From Ruminococcus sp. (GTDB taxonomy: Bacteria; Bacillota; Clostridia; Oscillospirales; Ruminococcaceae), in assembly GCF_017549005.1 (NCBI RefSeq), contig NZ_JAFYYT010000007.1:1-64000 (forward strand): a DNA stretch of 64,000 bases, in the 5' to 3' direction. The notes beneath the pieces were generated by a model. That model was not told the DNA's origin. It was given only the letters and a program-made list of their open reading frames with translations, and did not search any database. Positions 59,207-64,000 of this stretch are shown piece by piece. Made by a program: the position numbers and the translations under genes. Each line of letters starts with the position of its first letter. Within the stretch, counting starts at the first letter, position 1.

Positions 59207-60134
59207 TCTTCGCAGCCTCCTTTGCACCGAGCACTTTTGTCCTTGTAAGCTGCTCTATATAAGGAGTCAGCACATTCATAAGGAGTATCGAGAAAGACAC
59301 GCCCTCAGGATATGTACCGAAACGCCTGATAACAAAGGTAATTATTCCGCAGCCGAGACCAAATACGATCTTTCCCTTTGTTGTTATGGGAGTTGTTGCG
59401 TAATCAGTCGCCATAAAGAATGCGCCGAGGAAAAGTCCGCCTGCAAGTATCTGATATACAGGATCCTCTCCTCCGAGCCAGCTGAGCAGGAAGACACTTC
59501 CGATAAACGATACCGGAGCTGCAAGAGAGATTATTCTTCTGAACGCAAGATAAAGTCCGCCTATAAGCAGTCCGGCAGCACATACCTCGCCGAGACAGCC
59601 TCCCGTCTTTCCTATGAAAAGGTCAAGATACGACGGCAGCGAATCGCCGCTCTTTGCAAGAACAAGCGGAGTTGCCGAAGAAACGGCGTCATAATCATAC
59701 TCCAGCGGCTTTATCCAGTGAGACATTGTCGGAAAACTAACCATAAGCACAATACGCGCAGTAATGGCAGGATTGGCAAAATTCTGTCCAATTCCGCCGA
59801 AAAGCTGCTTTACAACAACTATCGCCACAAAAGAACCTATGACGCCCATCCAGTACGGAGCTGTAACGGGAAGATTCATGGCGAGCAAAAGACCTGTGAC
59901 AACTGCTGACAGGTCGCCGATGGTATTCGAACGCTTCATCAGTAAGCGGCAGAAGTATTCAAAGAATATACAGCTTCCGATACAGACAGCTGTAAGCGGT
60001 ATAACTCTCATGCCGAAGAAGTACACAGCAGCTCCCCATGCAGGAAGCAGAGCTATTATAACATTCAGCATAATCGTAGAAGTCTTGGTGTAATTTTCAT
60101 CGTGGGGGGACGGTGAAACGATAAGTTTATCCAT
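59196..60134 (-). CDS. rnfD: Rnf complex subunit RnfD
   Basis: Membrane subunit, 312 residues and about eight to ten helices, with the covalent FMN loop SSATPLVLAK (about 155-164), an SxATPL match. SPSPHDENYTKTSTIM at the N terminus is typical. The ATG has AAGGAGA upstream. It follows rnfC after 15 nt. Together with RnfG and RnfC it passes electrons from NADH to the FMN chain. Confidence 0.95.
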   Translation of the reverse strand: MDKLIVSPSPHDENYTKTSTIMLNVIIALLPAWGAAVYFFGMRVIPLTAVCIGSCIFFEYFCRLLMKRSNTIGDLSAVVTGLLLAMNLPVTAPYWMGVIGSFVAIVVVKQLFGGIGQNFANPAITARIVLMVSFPTMSHWIKPLEYDYDAVSSATPLVLAKSGDSLPSYLDLFIGKTGGCLGEVCAAGLLIGGLYLAFRRIISLAAPVSFIGSVFLLSWLGGEDPVYQILAGGLFLGAFFMATDYATTPITTKGKIVFGLGCGIITFVIRRFGTYPEGVSFSILLMNVLTPYIEQLTRTKVLGAKEAAKNEG

Positions 60135-60149
60135 TAACGGTCATTCTCC

Positions 60150-61427
60150 TTACTTTCTGGGGATAAGAGCCTTTGCAAGCTGATTTGTCTCCGCAAGCTT
60201 TCTGTTTGCGGGACATACATAGGTACAGCTTCCGCAGTTCATACAAAGCATGACCTTAAGCTTTTTAAGCTCTTCAATATCCTTGATCTTATAAGCTCTG
60301 TCGATATCGGCAGGCATAAGACCGAGAGGACATACTCTGACGCAGCGTCCACAGCGAATACAGCCTGACGTCTGACGCTCGTCATAATGATCAAAAGCAA
60401 GAAGGGCATTGGAGGTTTTAACAACAGGCATATCAATATCGGGAACACTCATTCCCATCATAGGACCGCCTGCAATGAGCTTGATTACCGACCCAACGTC
60501 AGCCTTGCAAAACTCAAGTATTTCTCTGAATGAAGTTCCGATAACCGCACTGACGTTCTGCGGCTCTCTGACAGCATTTCCGTCTACTGTGAGCCTGCGC
60601 GTAACAAGGGGCATTCCCGTCTGCATATAACGGTAAAGGAAGGCAACTGTGGAAACATTCATTACGATAACGCCAACATCGGCAGGAAGGCTGCCCTCGT
60701 TGACGATCCTTCCGGTGGAATTGTAGATGATCACCTTTTCAGCTCCCTGGGGATATGCCGACGGAAGTGTGATTATGTCTATGCTGTCATCATTATCAGC
60801 CATTTCTGTGAAGTTCTTTATTGCCTCAGGCTTATTCGACTCGATCGCAAGCTTTGCAGTCTTTATACCGAGCTGAGATTTCACCATATTGATACCGTTT
60901 ATGATATCCTGAGGATTTTCCATCATTTCGCGGTAATCCGCAGTAATATACGGCTCGCACTCGGCGGCATTGATTATCAGCGTGTCTATCTCATTTTTGG
61001 GGTTAAGCTTTATATGAGTCGGGAAGCCTGCACCGCCAAGTCCGCAGGCGCCGCTCTCCCTGACAGCCTTAATGAAGCTTTCCTTATCGGTAACAACAGG
61101 CGGCTTTACATCATCTGAGACAGTCTGCAAACCGTCACATTCTATCTCAACCATTTTACAGACGACGCCCATTGCATTGCGGTAGTCCGTTATAGCTTTC
61201 ACCTTTCCGGAAACGCCCGAATGCACAGGAGCGCTGAAAGCGGCATCGGTATCGCCTATCTTCTGTCCTACTCTGACCTCGTCACCAGCTTTTACAAGCG
61301 GCTGACAAGGAGCTCCCATAGTCATCGACATAGGGATACGGACAGTTTCAGGAACAGGGAATTGAACTGTTGCGCTGTTTTCCGTGTTTTTACGGTGCTT
61401 CAGCTTTATTCCGTTCAGTTTTTTCAT
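60150..61427 (-). CDS. rnfC: Rnf complex subunit RnfC
   Basis: Peripheral NADH-binding subunit. 425 residues. GGAGFPTHIKL (about 134-144) binds NADH/FMN as in complex I NuoF. Two ferredoxin-type clusters lie near the C terminus: CIRCGRCVRVCPLGLMP (about 357-373) and CMNCGSCTYVCPANRK (about 396-411). The ATG has AAGGAG upstream. It is the first gene of rnfCDGEAB, read from the promoter at 61517. Confidence 0.95.
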   Translation of the reverse strand: MKKLNGIKLKHRKNTENSATVQFPVPETVRIPMSMTMGAPCQPLVKAGDEVRVGQKIGDTDAAFSAPVHSGVSGKVKAITDYRNAMGVVCKMVEIECDGLQTVSDDVKPPVVTDKESFIKAVRESGACGLGGAGFPTHIKLNPKNEIDTLIINAAECEPYITADYREMMENPQDIINGINMVKSQLGIKTAKLAIESNKPEAIKNFTEMADNDDSIDIITLPSAYPQGAEKVIIYNSTGRIVNEGSLPADVGVIVMNVSTVAFLYRYMQTGMPLVTRRLTVDGNAVREPQNVSAVIGTSFREILEFCKADVGSVIKLIAGGPMMGMSVPDIDMPVVKTSNALLAFDHYDERQTSGCIRCGRCVRVCPLGLMPADIDRAYKIKDIEELKKLKVMLCMNCGSCTYVCPANRKLAETNQLAKALIPRK

Positions 61428-61516
61428 ATAGATCTCCTTGATAAGCAGAAAATCAACAGATTATACTGCATTAATAACTATTTTCTTAAATCCGAGCCAA
61501 AAGCCCATACAATATA

Positions 61517-61545
61517 ATTATATATTATTTCGCGATAATATTCAA
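61517..61545 (-). promoter_or_regulatory. Sigma-A promoter of rnfCDGEAB
   Basis: Minus strand: -35 TTGAAT (61540-61545), 17-bp spacer, -10 TATAAT (61517-61522). The surrounding sequence is very AT-rich. Confidence 0.75.
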
Positions 61546-61707
61546 GAGGTTTTTACGAAAAAAATAATATTCTGAGAACAAATTATATCATTAACGAACA
61601 AATGTCAAGTTTTATGTAAGAGCATAACATAAAAAATGCTTTAAAAATGCCAGTATAATGAAAAAACGCTTCTTCAAAGCGAAGAAACGTACTCTACACA
61701 AAATAAA

Positions 61708-61731
61708 AAGCACCTGCTTTTGCAAGTGCTT
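61708..61731 (-). terminator. Terminator of the tRNA cluster
   Basis: AAGCACCTGC and GCAAGTGCTT form a 10-bp stem (with one wobble pair) around a TTTT loop. On the minus strand a T-run follows. It is immediately downstream of tRNA-Cys. Confidence 0.8.
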
Positions 61732-61736
61732 AGGAG

Positions 61737-61807
61737 AGGCGCCACCCAGATTTGAACTGGGGATCAGGGTGTTGCAGACCCACGCCTTACCACTTGGCTA
61801 TAGCGCC
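61737..61807 (-). tRNA. tRNA-Cys (GCA)
   Basis: 71-nt cloverleaf on the minus strand. Anticodon GCA sits in GTCTGCAACAC. Acceptor stem is GGCGCTA/TGGCGCC, the T loop is TTCAAAT and the discriminator is U. The 3' CCA is not encoded, unlike the three other tRNAs of the cluster. Confidence 0.93.
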
Positions 61808-61812
61808 GTCTT

Positions 61813-61888
61813 TGGAGCGGATTACGAGGCTCGAACTCGCTACCTCCACCTTGGCAAGGTGGCGCTCTACCAGATGAGCTAAATCCGC
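61813..61888 (-). tRNA. tRNA-Gly (GCC)
   Basis: 76 nt including an encoded CCA. Anticodon GCC in CTTGCCAAG. The acceptor stem is GCGGATT/AATCCGC and the T loop is TTCGAGC. Confidence 0.95.
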
Positions 61889-61892
61889 ATAA

Positions 61893-61969
61893 TGGCGACC
61901 CCGAACAGATTCGAACTGTCGACCTCCTGCGTGACAGGCAGGCGTTCTAACCAACTGAACTACGAGGCC
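61893..61969 (-). tRNA. tRNA-Asp (GTC)
   Basis: 77 nt with encoded CCA. Anticodon GTC in CCTGTCACG. The acceptor stem is GGCCTCG/CGGGGTC with G-U pairs; discriminator G, as expected for tRNA-Asp. Confidence 0.95.
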
Positions 61970-61976
61970 AAAGAAT

Positions 61977-62052
61977 TGGTGGGGACTACAGGGCTCGAAC
62001 CTGTGACCCTCTGCTTGTAAGGCAGATGCTCTCCCAGCTGAGCTAAACCCCC
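61977..62052 (-). tRNA. tRNA-Val (TAC)
   Basis: 76 nt with encoded CCA. Anticodon TAC in CCTTACAAG. Acceptor stem GGGGGTT with the matching 3' arm; discriminator A. It is the first tRNA after the cluster promoter. Confidence 0.95.
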
Positions 62053-62097
62053 ACGCTTTCTTCCGTTCATCGGTTAATCAGTTCCGACGACTTTAAT

Positions 62098-62126
62098 ATT
62101 ATACCACGACATTGATGACTTGTCAA
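62098..62126 (-). promoter_or_regulatory. Consensus promoter of the tRNA cluster
   Basis: Minus strand: -35 TTGACA (62121-62126), 17-bp spacer, -10 TATAAT (62098-62103). It is a perfect consensus match, as expected for stable RNA genes. Confidence 0.88.
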
Positions 62127-62209
62127 GCCTTTTTTTGAATTTTTTCAAAAAAATTTCTCCTCATTTTTTTAGCCGCGGTATTTCGGGCATAATAGCGCGA
62201 AATATACTT

Positions 62210-63166
62210 TTAAATGATATAAAACCATGTCTCGTCAGGGTCAAGATCAGAACTGTGTACAAGATTTGACGAGTCAAAATTAAAGCGAAGCTCCTGATTT
62301 TTTATGCTCACCTTTGCTCCGGCAGGAACTGAACGGGTAATAAATGCATTACCTCCGATAACAGCGTTTTTGCCGACAACCGTTTCACCGCCGAGGATAG
62401 AAGCTCCTGAGTAGATAGTAACATTGTCCTCGATAGTAGGATGACGCTTCTTGTTGCGGAGAGACTGTCCCCCTCTTGTTGAAAGAGCACCGAGCGTAAC
62501 TCCCTGATATACCTTGACATAGTCCCCTATCTCCGTCGTTTCACCGATAACTATGCCCGTACCGTGGTCTATAAAGAAATATTTTCCTATAGTAGCTCCA
62601 GGGTGTATGTCGATACCCGTCTTACTGTGGGCATGCTCGGTCATTACACGTGGTATGAGCGGTACTCCAAGCAAAAAAAGCTCATGTGCAAGACGATTTA
62701 CAAGTATAGCGTACAGTCCCGGATAAGAATAGATTATCTCATCCTTATTGTATGCGGCAGGATCCCCGTCGTATGCAGCCTGCACATCTGTTTCGATAAG
62801 CGCTCTTATTTTCGGAATCTTGCCGAGAAACTCAAAAGTTATACGCTCGGCAGCTTCATTTACTTCATTTTCGCTGAGAGAAACATATTTTTCATCATAT
62901 CGGAGCACAATGCTTATCTGTCTGATAAGCTTGAATATAACGTCCTCAAGTATCATGGAGATATTGTTTCTCACAGTGTAGACTCTATAGCTGCGGTTGC
63001 GGAAATAGCCCGGAAAAACTATACGTCTGAGGGCTTCGATTATTTCAACTATATCTTCATTGTCAGGGTGATCGAAGGTCTTGACCTCGTCGATAGTTCT
63101 GTTATCCTCATAATCCGCAAGTATCTCTTTAGTGAGTGAGTTTATATTTTCTTCAAGCTTATGCAT
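62210..63166 (-). CDS. cysE: Serine O-acetyltransferase, EpsC type
   Basis: Makes O-acetylserine from serine and acetyl-CoA for cysteine synthesis. 318 residues: a long helical N-terminal part (about 1-180) and a left-handed beta-helix domain with hexapeptide repeats (GIDIHPGATIGKYFFIDHGTG, TTEIGDYVKVYQGVTLGA). The His/Asp pair of the active site lies in IDHGTGIVIG. The length fits the EpsC form of Clostridia. GAGG lies upstream of the ATG. A consensus promoter drives it alone. The partner gene cysK is not in this window. Confidence 0.93.
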   Translation of the reverse strand: MHKLEENINSLTKEILADYEDNRTIDEVKTFDHPDNEDIVEIIEALRRIVFPGYFRNRSYRVYTVRNNISMILEDVIFKLIRQISIVLRYDEKYVSLSENEVNEAAERITFEFLGKIPKIRALIETDVQAAYDGDPAAYNKDEIIYSYPGLYAILVNRLAHELFLLGVPLIPRVMTEHAHSKTGIDIHPGATIGKYFFIDHGTGIVIGETTEIGDYVKVYQGVTLGALSTRGGQSLRNKKRHPTIEDNVTIYSGASILGGETVVGKNAVIGGNAFITRSVPAGAKVSIKNQELRFNFDSSNLVHSSDLDPDETWFYII

Positions 63167-63203
63167 TAGCTCCACCTCATTTTTATTGTATTACTGCATA
63201 TTT

Positions 63204-63232
63204 ATTATACTGTATTTTTCATACATAGTCAA
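63204..63232 (-). promoter_or_regulatory. Sigma-A promoter of cysE
   Basis: Minus strand: -35 TTGACT (63227-63232), 17-bp spacer, -10 TATAAT (63204-63209). No S-box or T-box was found in the short leader. Confidence 0.85.
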
Positions 63233-63272
63233 TAGGCTTTATATGTAACTTGCCAAAATAGGGCTCTCCGTC

Positions 63273-63301
63273 TTGACATACTTGATATTTCGCTGTATAT
63301 T
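63273..63301 (+). promoter_or_regulatory. Sigma-A promoter of the PP-loop gene
   Basis: -35 TTGACA (63273-63278), 17-bp spacer, -10 TATATT (63296-63301). Transcription would start near 63308, which makes the in-frame ATG at 63313 an unlikely start. Confidence 0.75.
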
Positions 63302-63333
63302 TAGTATATAATATGAGTAAGGCGAGGATTATT

Positions 63334-64000
63334 ATGAACAACAGTATAGACGATTCGATCACTGGCGAGTTCAGCAAATGTATATGGTCTAAGTTCCGTA
63401 AGGGTATCGAGGAATACAGACTGATTGAAAACGGCGACAGGATCTCTGTCTGTATCTCTGGCGGCAAAGACTCGATGCTTATGGCTAAATGCATACAAAG
63501 GCTGCAAAAATACGGCGAAATAAGCTTTTCTGCCGAATATACCGTCATGGATCCGGGATATACAGCAGAAAACAGAGCAAAAATAATCAGTAATGCCGAA
63601 AAGTTAGGGATACCGATAAAAATATACAATACGCGCATTTTCGAGTCCGCCGCAAAAGAAAAGAAGCACCCCTGTTTCCTTTGCGCAAGGCTCAGGCGCG
63701 GCTGGCTGTACAAAAACGCTCAGGAGCTGGGCTGCAACAAGATAGCTCTCGGTCATCACTTTGACGACGTGATAGAAACGATACTTATGGGAATGCTCTA
63801 CGGCTCACAGATACAAACTATGATGCCTAAGCTCCACAGTGAGAATTACAATGTGCAGCTCATACGACCTCTGTATCTCATACGCGAGGCCGACATCATC
63901 AGGTGGACGGAATATAACAGTCTTTCTTTCATACAGTGTGCCTGCATGACTACAAAAGACGAGGGAAGCTCAAAAAGGGCGGAGATAAAGCAGCTTCTCA
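63334..64000 (+). CDS. PP-loop ATPase, TtcA/TilS-like (partial)
   Basis: The gene runs off the window; 222 codons are present. The N-type ATP pyrophosphatase motif SGGKDS (42-47) is intact. The cysteine pair PCFLCARLRR (CxxC), ALGHHFDD (about 143-150) and a later CACMTT fit TtcA-like tRNA thiolases, which hold a 4Fe-4S cluster in an otherwise short form. The substrate tRNA cannot be named. AGGA lies upstream of the chosen ATG; an in-frame ATG 21 nt earlier lacks a ribosome binding site. The remainder lies outside the window. Confidence 0.85.
   Translation, partial: MNNSIDDSITGEFSKCIWSKFRKGIEEYRLIENGDRISVCISGGKDSMLMAKCIQRLQKYGEISFSAEYTVMDPGYTAENRAKIISNAEKLGIPIKIYNTRIFESAAKEKKHPCFLCARLRRGWLYKNAQELGCNKIALGHHFDDVIETILMGMLYGSQIQTMMPKLHSENYNVQLIRPLYLIREADIIRWTEYNSLSFIQCACMTTKDEGSSKRAEIKQLL

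Larger units (their letters stand above)
61428..61736. other. rnf promoter region and tRNA-Cys terminator
   Basis: This 309-nt stretch contains the rnf promoter (61517-61545), a leader of about 85 nt and the tRNA-cluster terminator. I see no gene, and no riboswitch consensus in the rnf leader. Confidence 0.6.

Noticed and set aside
1-64000. CRISPR array, toxin-antitoxin or restriction-modification systems
   Set aside because: No direct repeats with regular unique spacers other than the four 22-nt units at the left edge, which lack spacers, and no cas, toxin or methylase motifs were seen.

Overview
This window is ordinary chromosomal sequence from an anaerobic, moderately low-GC Firmicute, most likely a Ruminococcus or close relative in the Oscillospiraceae. 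The basis is a secreted protein with a type I dockerin (54533-56443), a complete six-gene Rnf complex (56626-61427), an EpsC-type long serine acetyltransferase, AddAB instead of RecBCD, consensus sigma-A promoters with 17-bp spacers, AGGAGG ribosome binding sites, and several TTG/GTG starts. Most genes are on the minus strand. I see no prophage, integrative element or CRISPR array.

Layout, left to right. 1-550: four tandem 22-nt repeats and a truncated ECF sigma factor, the scar of a possible IS21-like insertion. 650-4593: DUF624 and SpoIIM-like membrane proteins, proC, a small ORF coupled to a PflA-like radical SAM enzyme, and a cysteine-rich mini membrane protein. 4667-7949: tig-clpP-clpX. 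8051-14185: rplS (long structured leader), two tandem signal peptidases, rbgA, rnhB, yraN, thrC and a phosphoesterase. 14429-18486: an operon from a DUF896 gene through cdd, a GNAT gene and two radical SAM-family genes. 18615-23064: an SDR reductase, two HD-domain proteins, an LTA-synthase-type sulfatase and a thioesterase. 23127-30572: yceD, rpmF, the DUF512 radical SAM gene, traX, der, plsY, gpsA and an N-terminally short asparagine synthase. 30668-44021: pgi, two degenerate D,D-carboxypeptidase-like proteins, addB-addA and a double GH25 lysozyme. 44232-49312: rluA, tyrA, an SH3 amidase, a third degenerate carboxypeptidase-like protein and a phosphoesterase. 49349-54469: the TPP-riboswitch thiamine operon thiS-F-G-H-tenI-thiE-tatD. 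54533-64000: the dockerin protein, the rnf operon, four tRNAs, cysE and a PP-loop ATPase cut by the window edge.

Together these genes cover proteostasis, ribosome assembly, protein export, phospholipid and wall-polymer synthesis, recombinational repair, thiamine thiazole synthesis and ferredoxin:NAD-linked ion pumping. The most unusual theme is peptidoglycan: three proteins keep the fold of D-Ala-D-Ala carboxypeptidases (two PBP5-like, one VanY-like), but the catalytic residues I can place by motif are substituted. Two of the three are neighbours. Upstream of them lies a perfect-consensus promoter followed by about 460 nt with no convincing gene but with complementary segments, a candidate structured leader or small RNA. 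Start codons below were moved from the longest ORF wherever a ribosome binding site favoured an internal start. All family calls come from motifs read by eye, not database searches.
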